Part shown: positions 9,439 to 17,628 of the stretch, piece by piece
Layout: each line of letters starts with the position of its first letter
Position numbering within the stretch: the first letter of the stretch is position 1
Assembly: GCA_021791055.1 (NCBI GenBank)
Contig: JAJYXI010000038.1
Span: 1-63,553, forward strand
DNA: 63,553 nt
Direction: 5' to 3'
DNA from: Nitrospirota bacterium
Lineage (GTDB): Bacteria > Nitrospirota > Thermodesulfovibrionia > Thermodesulfovibrionales > Dissulfurispiraceae
Notes under the pieces: model-generated
What the model saw: the letters and a program-made list of their open reading frames with translations, nothing else
What the model was told of the DNA's origin: nothing
Databases searched by the model: none
Position numbers and translations under genes: made by a program

Positions 9439-10070
9439 AATTTTATTGAGCCCTGAATTTTATTTATAACCTTCTCCTTTGCCTCTTTAAAACCTTTCCC
9501 CCTCAGAATACTCAGAACCTCTTTTGAAGCAACACCCTTTAAAAATCTCTCCCTCGCTTTTTTGTCCGTGATTTCCTTTATTGCCCTTTTTCGGAGCTTT
9601 TTTAGAAAATCGAGGAACTGCCCGAAGTCTTTATTGTAAAGCAGTTCAAGCTCCTTTCTCACTGCCCTTGCTATTGCCGGACTTGCGCCTGATGTTGAAA
9701 CAGCAATAGTCATAGGCCCCCTGTTCACAACAGAGGGGACAATGAAATTAGCCATTTCGGGCTTATCTACTACATTTACAAGACAAGGGGCGTCGTCAGA
9801 TACCTTCCTGTTTATTCTTTCATCCGATGTGGCAGCAATAACCAAAAATGCGCCCTTCAGGTCTCCGCTTCTGTAATTCCTTCTTATATGCCTTATCCTT
9901 CCTTTGTCTTTCTGCTTTTCAAGGACATCTGTAAGTGCAGGACTTATTACCTTAACAGCAGCTCCTGAATCAAGAAGGGTCAGGACTTTTCTTTCAGCAA
10001 CCTTTCCGCCGCCAACAACAACGCATTGTTTTCCGCACAAGTTTATAAAGGCAGGATAATAGTTAGTCAT
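9435..10070 (-). CDS. Precorrin-2 dehydrogenase/ferrochelatase-like protein (Met8/CysG-N)
   Basis: A 211-residue protein with an N-terminal NAD-binding motif CVVVGGGKVAERKVLTLLDSGA, matching the CysG N-terminal/Met8 domain that oxidises precorrin-2 to sirohydrochlorin and may insert iron. There is no uroporphyrinogen methyltransferase domain. It is embedded between bamD and gnnA with a 4-base overlap to the latter, an unexpected neighbour for envelope genes; co-transcription rather than function may explain it. Siroheme or heme for sulfite/nitrite enzymes, or the corrinoid used by HgcA, could draw on it. Confidence 0.85.
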   Translation of the reverse strand: MTNYYPAFINLCGKQCVVVGGGKVAERKVLTLLDSGAAVKVISPALTDVLEKQKDKGRIRHIRRNYRSGDLKGAFLVIAATSDERINRKVSDDAPCLVNVVDKPEMANFIVPSVVNRGPMTIAVSTSGASPAIARAVRKELELLYNKDFGQFLDFLKKLRKRAIKEITDKKARERFLKGVASKEVLSILRGKGFKEAKEKVINKIQGSIKL

Positions 10071-10080
10071 CAGTCAATGG

Positions 10081-10860
10081 TCATTTGCCCTTAAACTTCT
10101 CTACTTCCTTTTTCGCCTCTGAAGCTGATTTGCTTGAAGGATATTTTTCGATTAATTTATTAAATGCCTCTTTAGCTTTTTCATCCATCTTGGCTGCTTT
10201 ATAGGCTCTGGCAAGAAGAAGCAATGCCTCATCCCCTCTTTTATAATCAGGGAATTGTTTAAGCAGCGCCTCAAGCCTGTTTACGGCTGCATTATATGAT
10301 TCCTTTTCATAGTAAAATTCACTGACGATGAACTCGCTGTCTGCAATTATATTCCTGCACTTATCTATCCTGAGCTCCAATGCCTCTCTGTATGGGTTCC
10401 TCGGATATAATTCCTTTAGTCTTATAAACTCCTGCAGTGCCTTTTGAGCTGCTCCAGAACCCCTGTCAGACGATTCGATCTGTGAAAAATAGGCCATTCC
10501 AATCTGGTATTGGGCATATGATGCGTACTGGTTGTCAGGATAAAGCTCAAGGAATCTCCTGTACTCCTCAACACCGATATCTATGTCTCCATCCCTTATA
10601 TATGATTCTGCAATCTTAAGCTGTGACTGCGGCGCATATTTTTTTGTATTATCCCTGTTCTTTACCTCAAGTAGCAGTTTCCTCGCCTCTTCGTACTCCT
10701 TATCGTTAATCAGCATGTCAGCCCTCGACAGATACTTCTCAGGGTCAAATACATCGCTCTTTTTCAGCTCCTTGCCGCCTCCGCATGAGGATAGAACAAA
10801 GAGCAGAGAGCAGAGAGCAAAGAAAAGAAAAATGCCATTTGCCATTTGCCATTTTTTCAT
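10081..10860 (-). CDS. bamD: Outer-membrane assembly lipoprotein BamD
   Basis: A 259-residue lipoprotein with lipobox LFVLSSCGGG near residue 26 and about five TPR-like repeats afterwards (for example YEEARKLLLEVKNR, LELYPDNQYASYAQYQIGMAYF). BamD is an essential subunit of the BAM complex inserting outer-membrane beta-barrels. It is the first gene of the minus-strand envelope operon. Its signal peptide is built from two simple repeats: TTTGCCA units (10831-10857) give KWQMANG, and AGAGCAG units (10797-10827) give ALCSLLFVLSS. The lipobox cysteine lies just beyond them. Confidence 0.9.
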   Translation of the reverse strand: MKKWQMANGIFLFFALCSLLFVLSSCGGGKELKKSDVFDPEKYLSRADMLINDKEYEEARKLLLEVKNRDNTKKYAPQSQLKIAESYIRDGDIDIGVEEYRRFLELYPDNQYASYAQYQIGMAYFSQIESSDRGSGAAQKALQEFIRLKELYPRNPYREALELRIDKCRNIIADSEFIVSEFYYEKESYNAAVNRLEALLKQFPDYKRGDEALLLLARAYKAAKMDEKAKEAFNKLIEKYPSSKSASEAKKEVEKFKGK

Positions 10861-10998
10861 AGTGTTTATTAAAACCTTTAATGTCCTTTTTAGTCAAGGG
10901 GTTTTGACTTATAGACAACCTATATTTTAAACTGTTTAAATGTTCTTGGTTCATTGCTCGGCAACCATGAACTAATTGAGGAGGAGGTATCAATAAGG

Positions 10999-12732
10999 AT
11001 GCGGGAATTATTTAATAAGAAGAGGCATTGGAGTGCTGGAGTAATTACCTTTTTACTGCTTACTGCTTACTGCTTACTGCTTACTGCCTCAGGCCACGCA
11101 CAGACCATGGAGCCGAAGGCAGGGCACGAGGCTTCCCTGAATGCCCTGAAAAATGAACTTCTCTCTTATTTCGAACCGGTGACCGGGAAAATTGCCTCTG
11201 TCGACGGCAACTCGGTCAAGATAGATTTTGGGACACAGAAGTCGATAAAGACAGGCATGAGGCTTAATGCCATCAAAGAAGGTGTGAGCTTCATTCATCC
11301 TGTCACAAAAGAGCCTCTGGGCAGAATCGAGATACCTGTCGGAAATATCGAAATAACATCAGTTGCTGCAACAGATTCTTCAGGCATAATCACAAAGGGA
11401 AGGCCTGAAGACTTTTTAAATGCAAAGATCAAGATTCCAGGCACAAAAATAAAGCTGTTATTCTTTCAGGGAAATGTTGACTGGTTTTTAGGCGATTCCT
11501 ACTACCAGATGCTTAAAGACAGCGGACGGTTTGAGCTCATAGATACAGGAATCGAGACCGACGATATTTCAAAGATAACCTCAGAGGCAAAGGCAAAGGG
11601 CGCAGAGGCTGTATTGGTCCTGCAGTCCGAGGACTTCACAGATCACATAAACCTTATACAGAAGATCTTCTGGGTTAGCGATTCAAGACAGTTTTCAGAG
11701 AAGAAGGTTTTAGTAAATATTACCTATGTCAAAGAGCTGAGATTCAAGTCTGGATTTTTTGGACCAAAAGAGGGAGAGGTGCTCCTGTCCTTCCAGTTGC
11801 CATTCGGATCAAGACACCTTACCGTAGGAGATCTCGACAGCGATGAAAATCCCGATATAATCCTCTCCTCAGGAAATGACATAAGGATTTACAGACCTGG
11901 AGTTGACCTCAAGCTATTATGGGAATTCAAGGTTCCTTCAACCGGTGAAGTCCTCTGGCTCGATACAGTCGATACGAATAAAAACAAGAAGGACGAAATA
12001 CTTATCACATCAATGCGAGATGGAGAGGTCACTTCATATATTTACGAATTAAAGGATTCAGGTTTTATCCAGATATATAAATTGAAGGACACATTCATAA
12101 GAAGGCTCGGCAATGGAGTAATAGGACAGGAATACAGCAAAAGAGACGGTTATGACGGGAATGTGTTTCACATCACATACGCTGACGGGGCATATAAGAA
12201 AGGAGAAAACCTTAAGCTGCCTGAAGGTGTGAATATCTATGATTTTCAGCCTGTCAATTCCTCTGACGGCAAACAGGCTATTCTATCGTGGGATGACAGC
12301 GGCTATCTCAACCTTTACAATGAAAAGGGCGTAAGGATATGGATAAGCAGGGAAGACTTCGGAGGTTTTTCAGCGAAATTTAAAAGGGAGTCTCCGACAG
12401 TAATGGTTGAAAGAGGCACATGGTCTGTGAAAGACAGGCTTTTTGTCAAGAGCAACGAGGTGCTTGCACCCAAGCGGAAACCATTATTCGGAATGGCAAA
12501 AGGATTAGGATACAAATCCTCAGAGATAAGAAGCTTCTGGTGGGACGGAGTTACTGTGGAAGAGAGAGGAATGCTTGAGGAGATAGGCGGAGAAATACTC
12601 GACTACGCCATCGTGGGAGACAGGATAGTGGTGCTTTCAAAGCCGTTATTCGGAATAAGGGCATCAAATATACTTAAAGGCGAAAACCCATTCGGCACAA
12701 TGCTGTACATATTTTCGTTAAAGGGAAGATAA
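10999..12732 (+). CDS. Secreted protein with FlgT-like and FG-GAP/VCBS-like regions
   Basis: I choose the ATG at 10999, with GAGGAGGT at 10981, over an upstream ATG at 10954; this gives 577 residues. A signal peptide ending near SGHAQ is followed by an N-terminal domain with a KIxxVDGNSVKIDFG strand pattern, like the C-terminal part of FlgT. A region with two calcium-loop-like repeats (DLDSDENPDI, DTNKNKKDEI) suggests a beta-propeller. No enzyme signature is visible. It lies upstream of uppS on the same strand, divergent from bamD. The hydrophobic core of the signal peptide is encoded by five tandem TTACTGC heptamers (11053-11088), giving LLTAYCLLLTA. Function unknown; an envelope or cell-surface role is inferred. 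Confidence 0.75.
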   Translation: MRELFNKKRHWSAGVITFLLLTAYCLLLTASGHAQTMEPKAGHEASLNALKNELLSYFEPVTGKIASVDGNSVKIDFGTQKSIKTGMRLNAIKEGVSFIHPVTKEPLGRIEIPVGNIEITSVAATDSSGIITKGRPEDFLNAKIKIPGTKIKLLFFQGNVDWFLGDSYYQMLKDSGRFELIDTGIETDDISKITSEAKAKGAEAVLVLQSEDFTDHINLIQKIFWVSDSRQFSEKKVLVNITYVKELRFKSGFFGPKEGEVLLSFQLPFGSRHLTVGDLDSDENPDIILSSGNDIRIYRPGVDLKLLWEFKVPSTGEVLWLDTVDTNKNKKDEILITSMRDGEVTSYIYELKDSGFIQIYKLKDTFIRRLGNGVIGQEYSKRDGYDGNVFHITYADGAYKKGENLKLPEGVNIYDFQPVNSSDGKQAILSWDDSGYLNLYNEKGVRIWISREDFGGFSAKFKRESPTVMVERGTWSVKDRLFVKSNEVLAPKRKPLFGMAKGLGYKSSEIRSFWWDGVTVEERGMLEEIGGEILDYAIVGDRIVVLSKPLFGIRASNILKGENPFGTMLYIFSLKGR

Positions 12733-12736
12733 ATTA

Positions 12737-12800
12737 GTGAATGGGTTGATGGGTAAATGGGTAGATGAGTAAAAACTCATTAACTCATTCACTCATGCAC
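12737..12800. repeat. Two-arm short-unit repeat hairpin (TRATGRG units)
   Basis: The gap before uppS is filled by direct repeats of an ATGGG-type unit (GAATGGGTTGATGGGTAAAT...) followed after TAAAAA by the same kind of unit in reverse orientation (CTCATTAACTCATTCACTCA). The two arms can pair imperfectly. The same architecture with different unit sequences recurs at 23221, 26002, 31761, 37620 and 43864. Confidence 0.85.
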
Positions 12801-12822
12801 TGTTTTTGGGAGGTAATTTACT

Positions 12823-13566
12823 TTGGAAAAAAGGACTATACCCCGGCACATCGGCATAATAATGGACGGAAACGGCCGATGGGCGGAGATGAGAGGCCTT
12901 CCCCGTTTTGAAGGGCATAAAAGAGGAGTAGAAAGGGTAAAAGAGATTTCAGAGGCAGCAAGCGGTATAGGAGTGGAGGTTTTATCCATTTATGCCTTCT
13001 CCATAGAGAACTGGATGCGTCCTGAGGATGAAGTCTCTGTTATCATGGGACTTTTAGAATCATCCCTAAAAGGAGAATTCATAAATTTCATGAAAGAAGG
13101 AATACGGTTTAGAGCCATTGGCAACAGGGACAAGCTGCCTGAAAATATCAGAGCAATAATCGAGGGTGTGGAACAGGCAACAGAAAAAAACAATAAGCTG
13201 ATTTTACAATGCGCCCTCAGCTACGGTGGAAGGGACGAGATAATAAGGGCAGTCAGAAAGGCCCTGGATTCGGGTTTGAAATCCGAAGACATCACAGAAG
13301 AGCGCATAAGCGGGTTTCTGGACACAGCAGGGACCCCAGACCCCGACTTGATAATACGCACAAGCGGAGAGCAGAGATTGAGCAATTTCCTGCTGTGGCA
13401 GTCAGCATATTCCGAGTTCTATTTCACAAACACCTTATGGCCTGACTTTACGAAGGAAGAGATGTTAGAGGCGATACATGAATACCAGATGAGAGACAGG
13501 AGGTTCGGAAAGGTAGCATCTCACCATTCATCCGACCTGAGCACAGGGGTTCGCAGTGTTTTTTAG
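12823..13566 (+). CDS. uppS: Undecaprenyl diphosphate synthase
   Basis: A 247-residue cis-prenyltransferase starting at TTG with GGGAGG 10 bases upstream. Motifs are HIGIIMDGNGRWA at the N-terminus (catalytic Asp), YAFSIENW near residue 65, and DPDLIIRTSGEQRLSNFLLW plus SEFYFTNTLWPDF near the C-terminus. It makes the C55 lipid carrier for peptidoglycan and LPS. It begins the classic uppS-cdsA-dxr-rseP run and overlaps cdsA by 11 bases. Confidence 0.97.
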   Translation: MEKRTIPRHIGIIMDGNGRWAEMRGLPRFEGHKRGVERVKEISEAASGIGVEVLSIYAFSIENWMRPEDEVSVIMGLLESSLKGEFINFMKEGIRFRAIGNRDKLPENIRAIIEGVEQATEKNNKLILQCALSYGGRDEIIRAVRKALDSGLKSEDITEERISGFLDTAGTPDPDLIIRTSGEQRLSNFLLWQSAYSEFYFTNTLWPDFTKEEMLEAIHEYQMRDRRFGKVASHHSSDLSTGVRSVF

Positions 13567-14338
13567 TCGGGAAAATCTGAAGCGGCTCATTGTTGCTGCA
13601 ATTGCCCTGCCCCTCTTTTACCTCTATATATCAAAGCTGCCGCCAGTTTTCTTTCTCGTCCTTTTAACTCTGGTATCGGCACTTGCGCAGATGGAATTCC
13701 ACTCCATGTATAAAACAAAGAGATTAATTTCATTTATGGGTATAATCAGCGGAATCCTTCTCCTTTGTTCGCCTTTAATTCAGCCTTTAGCCTTTATTTT
13801 TGCCTTTATGCTTATATCATCAGTCCGCCTGTTTCTTATAAAAGATCCTTCTTCTTCATTAAACGATATAGCTCCGGCAGTCACGGGTTTTCTATATATT
13901 CCCACACTGCTTCTTACTCAGTGGTATCTGAGGCTTAAGGGCTATGAATGGATACTCTTTTTATACGGGTGCGTATGGGCATCGGACAGCCTTGCGTATT
14001 ATATAGGCAAAGGCATGGGGAAGAGAAAACTCTACAAAGAAGTGAGCCCCAACAAAACATTGGCAGGCGCATTTGGCTCGGTAGCAGGAGGCATCCTTTC
14101 CGCATTACTGATGGGCAAACTGCTGCTCAATAACATCACCATACCTGCATTGATATTAATGGGAAGCGCCATAGGCTCTGTTACAATTGTGGGCGACCTC
14201 GTTGAATCCATGTTCAAAAGGGATGCAGGGGTAAAAGACTCGGGCTCATTTATTCCGGGACATGGCGGCGTCCTCGACAAGATAGACGGCGTCCTCTTTG
14301 CAGGGCCGGTACTTTACTGGATAACATTGGTTTTATGA
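13556..14338 (+). CDS. cdsA: Phosphatidate cytidylyltransferase
   Basis: A 260-residue membrane protein with about seven hydrophobic helices. It makes CDP-diacylglycerol, the branch point of phospholipid synthesis. The family signature near the C-terminus is visible as S-FIPGHGGVLDKIDG, with the conserved metal-binding Asp in VGDLVESMFKRDAGVKD just before. The start is a GTG inside the end of uppS; its stop overlaps the dxr start as ATGA. Confidence 0.95.
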   Translation: MFFSRENLKRLIVAAIALPLFYLYISKLPPVFFLVLLTLVSALAQMEFHSMYKTKRLISFMGIISGILLLCSPLIQPLAFIFAFMLISSVRLFLIKDPSSSLNDIAPAVTGFLYIPTLLLTQWYLRLKGYEWILFLYGCVWASDSLAYYIGKGMGKRKLYKEVSPNKTLAGAFGSVAGGILSALLMGKLLLNNITIPALILMGSAIGSVTIVGDLVESMFKRDAGVKDSGSFIPGHGGVLDKIDGVLFAGPVLYWITLVL

Positions 14339-15504
14339 AAAACATTGTAATTTTAGGCTCCACAGGCTCCATAGGCAGGAGCGCCCTTGATGTTATTTCA
14401 AAATTTCCCGACAGATTCAGGGTCATTGGATTAACAGCAGGCAGGAACATCCCGCTTCTGACAGAACAGATAAGACAATTCCAGCCAAGGATTGTTGCAG
14501 TCTCTGATGAGGATGCATACAAAAATCTCAAAGACGCATTGCTCCATATCCGGCCTCCTGAATTTCCTATTCCGGAAGTATCCTGCGGTACAGATGGCAT
14601 AAGCAGCGTGGCTGCAATGCCGGATGCCGATACAGTTATATCCGCAATAGTAGGCTCTGCAGGGCTTCTGCCAACCATTGCAGCAATAAAGGCAGGCAAG
14701 ACCGTAGCCCTTGCCAATAAAGAGACTCTCGTAATGGCCGGCGACATTGTGATGTCCGAGGTAAAAAAACATGGGGCATCACTGCTGCCTGTCGACAGCG
14801 AGCACAGCGCAATATTTCAGTGCATAAGGGGATACGAGGCCTGCTCCATCAAAAAGATAATACTTACCGCATCAGGCGGCCCATTTGCGGGCAAAACCAT
14901 TGAAGAACTCGAAAATGTCTCTCCGGAAAATGCCCTCAAGCATCCTAACTGGAACATGGGCAGAAAGATAACCATAGACTCCGCAACCCTTATGAATAAA
15001 GGGCTCGAAGTGATAGAGGCGCATTACCTCTTCGGCATTGCTCAGGAAAAAATAGATGTCCTGATTCATCCGCAGAGCATCGTGCACTCTATTGTGGAAT
15101 TCAATGACGGGAGTTACATAGCACAGCTATCAAAGCCTGACATGAAAGGCCCAATTGCATACGCCCTATCATTCCCTGAAAGGCTTGATAATGTGATGGA
15201 GACCATAGATTGGGAGAGGCTCTCAGGACTTACATTTCAGAAACCGGACAGCAGGACATTTCCATGCCTTTCCCTTGCATATACTGCCTTGCAAACAGGA
15301 GGCACAATGCCTGCGGTGCTCAACGCATCAAATGAGATTGCTGTTGCGGCATTCCTCGACGGCATTATCGGTTTTAACAGGATACCTGTTATAATAAAAA
15401 AAGTGATGGATTCCCACAAACTGCAGCCTGCCGATAATATTGGCGTCATTCTTGAGGCGGACAGGTGGGCGAGAGAAGATACACTAAAGGAGATAAATAA
15501 ATGA
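14335..15504 (+). CDS. dxr: 1-deoxy-D-xylulose 5-phosphate reductoisomerase
   Basis: A 389-residue enzyme of the MEP isoprenoid pathway, converting DXP to MEP with NADPH. Visible motifs are the NADPH loop ILGSTGSIGRSALDVI at the N-terminus, ALANKETLVMAG near residue 125, LLPVDSEHSAIFQC near residue 150 (metal-binding Asp/Glu) and SGGPFAG with MGRKITIDSATLMNKGLE after residue 180. It supplies precursors for UppS two genes upstream. Its start overlaps cdsA by 4 bases and its stop overlaps rseP. Confidence 0.97.
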   Translation: MKNIVILGSTGSIGRSALDVISKFPDRFRVIGLTAGRNIPLLTEQIRQFQPRIVAVSDEDAYKNLKDALLHIRPPEFPIPEVSCGTDGISSVAAMPDADTVISAIVGSAGLLPTIAAIKAGKTVALANKETLVMAGDIVMSEVKKHGASLLPVDSEHSAIFQCIRGYEACSIKKIILTASGGPFAGKTIEELENVSPENALKHPNWNMGRKITIDSATLMNKGLEVIEAHYLFGIAQEKIDVLIHPQSIVHSIVEFNDGSYIAQLSKPDMKGPIAYALSFPERLDNVMETIDWERLSGLTFQKPDSRTFPCLSLAYTALQTGGTMPAVLNASNEIAVAAFLDGIIGFNRIPVIIKKVMDSHKLQPADNIGVILEADRWAREDTLKEINK

Positions 15505-16571
15505 GCATAATTTCCGCCATACTTTTGTTCGGTTTTTTAATCTTTATTCACGAGTTAGGACATTTTATCTTTGCAAAACTTAGCGGGGTCAAGGTCTTGA
15601 AGTTTTCACTCGGCTTTGGTCCAAAGGTCATCGGCAAAAAGATTGGAGAGACCGAATACCTTATTTCAGCCGTTCCTCTGGGCGGATATGTCAAAATGCT
15701 CGGCGAAGAGCCTGAGGATGAAGTCGAAAACTCTGAAAAGGAAAGGTCTTATAAAAATCAGCCTGTATTGAAAAGGGCATCAATAGTCTTTGCAGGACCG
15801 ATATTCAACCTCTTAACAGCAGTCGTTATATTTTTCTTTGTCTTTATGTTAGGAGTGCCGACGCTTCTTCCTGTCGTAGGAGAGGTCATGCCTGATACGC
15901 CTGCAGCAAAGGCAATGCTTTCAAAGGGCGACAGGATTATAGATATAGACGGCAAGCCCATAAGGCACTGGGGGGAGATGACAGAGATAATCTACCAAAG
16001 CGCAAACAAGAGACTCGCCCTAAAGGTGCAGAGGGGCGCAGAATTAATCACTACATCTATCACCCCTGAGAGCAAAAAGGTCAAGGACATATTCGGAGAA
16101 GAGAAAGAGATCGGACTTATTGGCGTAAAACCCTCTGGAGAAACCACAAAAATAAAAGAGAATCTCCCCGATTCCATAAAAAACGCATTTCTAAGAACAT
16201 GGGAAATCTCTGCCCTGACAATAGTCGGGATAATAAAGCTCATCCAAAGGATAATCCCCGCGGATACAATCGGAGGCCCTATCCTAATCTTCCAGTTGGC
16301 AGAGAAGCAGGCTACAGCAGGGGCATTGAATTTCTTTACATTTGCAGCAGTAATCAGTATAAACCTTGGCATATTAAACCTGCTGCCGATTCCTGTCCTT
16401 GATGGAGGGCACCTCTTATTTTTAGGCATAGAAGCTATTAGGAAAAAACCGTTGAGCGAAAAGGCGATCATGATAGCCCAGCGCATCGGAATCGCATTAA
16501 TAATTACACTCATGGTATTTGCAATGTATAACGACATCTTCAGATTAATCAGCGGAAAACCAATACCTTGA
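15501..16571 (+). CDS. rseP: Site-2 intramembrane metalloprotease RseP
   Basis: A 356-residue zinc protease embedded in the inner membrane. It shows the HELGH zinc motif near residue 18, a single PDZ domain around residues 125-190 and the second metal ligand in LPIPVLDGGHLLF near residue 295. Family members cut anti-sigma factors and leftover signal peptides. E. coli RseP has two PDZ domains and about 450 residues, so this is the shorter one-PDZ form common outside Gammaproteobacteria. Start overlaps dxr by 4 bases; stop overlaps the Nudix gene. Confidence 0.95.
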   Translation: MSIISAILLFGFLIFIHELGHFIFAKLSGVKVLKFSLGFGPKVIGKKIGETEYLISAVPLGGYVKMLGEEPEDEVENSEKERSYKNQPVLKRASIVFAGPIFNLLTAVVIFFFVFMLGVPTLLPVVGEVMPDTPAAKAMLSKGDRIIDIDGKPIRHWGEMTEIIYQSANKRLALKVQRGAELITTSITPESKKVKDIFGEEKEIGLIGVKPSGETTKIKENLPDSIKNAFLRTWEISALTIVGIIKLIQRIIPADTIGGPILIFQLAEKQATAGALNFFTFAAVISINLGILNLLPIPVLDGGHLLFLGIEAIRKKPLSEKAIMIAQRIGIALIITLMVFAMYNDIFRLISGKPIP

Positions 16572-17074
16572 GACCGGCGACCATAAAGCATCTGCATTCG
16601 GCAGGCGGCGTTATTTTCAGGAAAAGAGCTATCAATTTAACTCAAGAGGGGGCTCGTGGGGGAGATGTAATCTCTCCCACGGACTTTGATGTAGCCCTCA
16701 TAGCCACAAAGAATAAGACTGTCTGGACACTGCCCAAAGGTATAATAGACAAGGGTGAGCAGCCCGAGACATCCGCTGTCAGGGAAATAATGGAAGAGAC
16801 CGGGCTTACAGGCCGGATTATAGATACCATCGGCGATAAATCTTACTGGTTTTACCTCAAGGATGAGAATGCAAAATGCAGGAAGACAGTGTCATACTTT
16901 TTGCTGGAATATGTCAGCGGAAACATAGAAGACTACTGCTGGGAAGTTGACGAGGCAAGATGGTTTAATATCGAAGATGCAATAAAGCAGGTATCGTATA
17001 AAAGCGACAGAGAAATACTTCAGAGGGCAAAGAAGCAATTAGCAGCATATGGGCAAGGCACTAAACTGGAATGA
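16568..17074 (+). CDS. Nudix hydrolase
   Basis: A 168-residue protein with a full Nudix box, GIIDKGEQPETSAVREIMEE followed by TGL, near residues 58-80 (G-x5-E-x7-R-E-U-x-E-E-x-G-U). It should hydrolyse a nucleoside diphosphate linked to another group; substrate unknown. Starts at TTG within the rseP stop (4-base overlap), so it is translationally coupled. Residues 20-36 (NLTQEGARGGDVISPTD) are an odd loop from an imperfect repeat that the family does not need. It overlaps rfaE2 by 26 bases. Confidence 0.88.
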   Translation: MRPATIKHLHSAGGVIFRKRAINLTQEGARGGDVISPTDFDVALIATKNKTVWTLPKGIIDKGEQPETSAVREIMEETGLTGRIIDTIGDKSYWFYLKDENAKCRKTVSYFLLEYVSGNIEDYCWEVDEARWFNIEDAIKQVSYKSDREILQRAKKQLAAYGQGTKLE

Positions 17075-17501
17075 TTTAAAGGCAGAAATTGACCGACTCA
17101 GGGCTGAAGGGAAAAAAATCGTCTTCACCAACGGCTGTTTCGACATCATACACATCGGGCATGTCAGGTATCTGAAAGAAGCAAAAAGGTTGGGAGATGT
17201 CCTGATTATCGGATTGAATTCCGACTCCTCCGTAAAGAGACTGAAGCCCAAAAGACCGATAAATCCCGAATCACATAGAGCGGAAGTCCTGTCATCCCTT
17301 GAGATGGTGGATTATGTGACAATATTCAGCGAAGATACACCTTATGAATTAATAAAACACCTCAAACCCGATGTCCTTGTAAAAGGCGGGGACTGGAAGA
17401 AAGAGGACATTGTAGGCTCCGACATAGTGCCGGAGGTTCACAGTCTACCCTACATCGAAGGCATATCAACAACCGAGATAATTAAGAAAATAAGAACTTA
17501 A
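17049..17501 (+). CDS. rfaE2: Heptose-1-phosphate adenylyltransferase (RfaE2/HldE C-terminal type)
   Basis: A 150-residue nucleotidyltransferase with FTNGCFDIIHIGHVRYL, the HxGH cytidylyl/adenylyltransferase motif, and the C-terminal GISTTEIIKKI stretch. It charges D-glycero-beta-D-manno-heptose 1-phosphate to the ADP-heptose used for the LPS inner core. It is a stand-alone domain; the kinase half (HldE N-terminal) is not in this window. It ends the uppS run, consistent with an envelope theme. Confidence 0.9.
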   Translation: MGKALNWNDLKAEIDRLRAEGKKIVFTNGCFDIIHIGHVRYLKEAKRLGDVLIIGLNSDSSVKRLKPKRPINPESHRAEVLSSLEMVDYVTIFSEDTPYELIKHLKPDVLVKGGDWKKEDIVGSDIVPEVHSLPYIEGISTTEIIKKIRT

Positions 17502-17551
17502 ACGATAATTAGAAATATATTATTTGGTTTGCTGCACAAAATATTCATAAT

Positions 17552-17589
17552 TTTGTTGTTAATTAGTATATTTGTTGTTAATTAGTATA
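17552..17589. repeat. Perfect 19-bp tandem duplication upstream of a receptor gene
   Basis: TTTGTTGTTAATTAGTATA occurs twice back to back (17552-17570 and 17571-17589), about 40 bases before the receptor start. A TATAAT at 17586-17591 straddles the second copy, so the duplication may move or double a promoter or operator element. No -35 match is convincing. Confidence 0.8.
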
Positions 17590-17628
17590 ATTAATAAATT
17601 ATAAATAACAGTTCTCAAGGGGGGATTT

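Noticed and set aside
11053-11088. Five TTACTGC heptamers as a CRISPR-like array
   Set aside because: Units are seven bases with no spacers and lie inside a signal-peptide coding region.
15992-16597. 201-codon open frame opposite rseP
   Set aside because: Antisense to a clear protease gene; low-complexity hydrophobic translation, no RBS.
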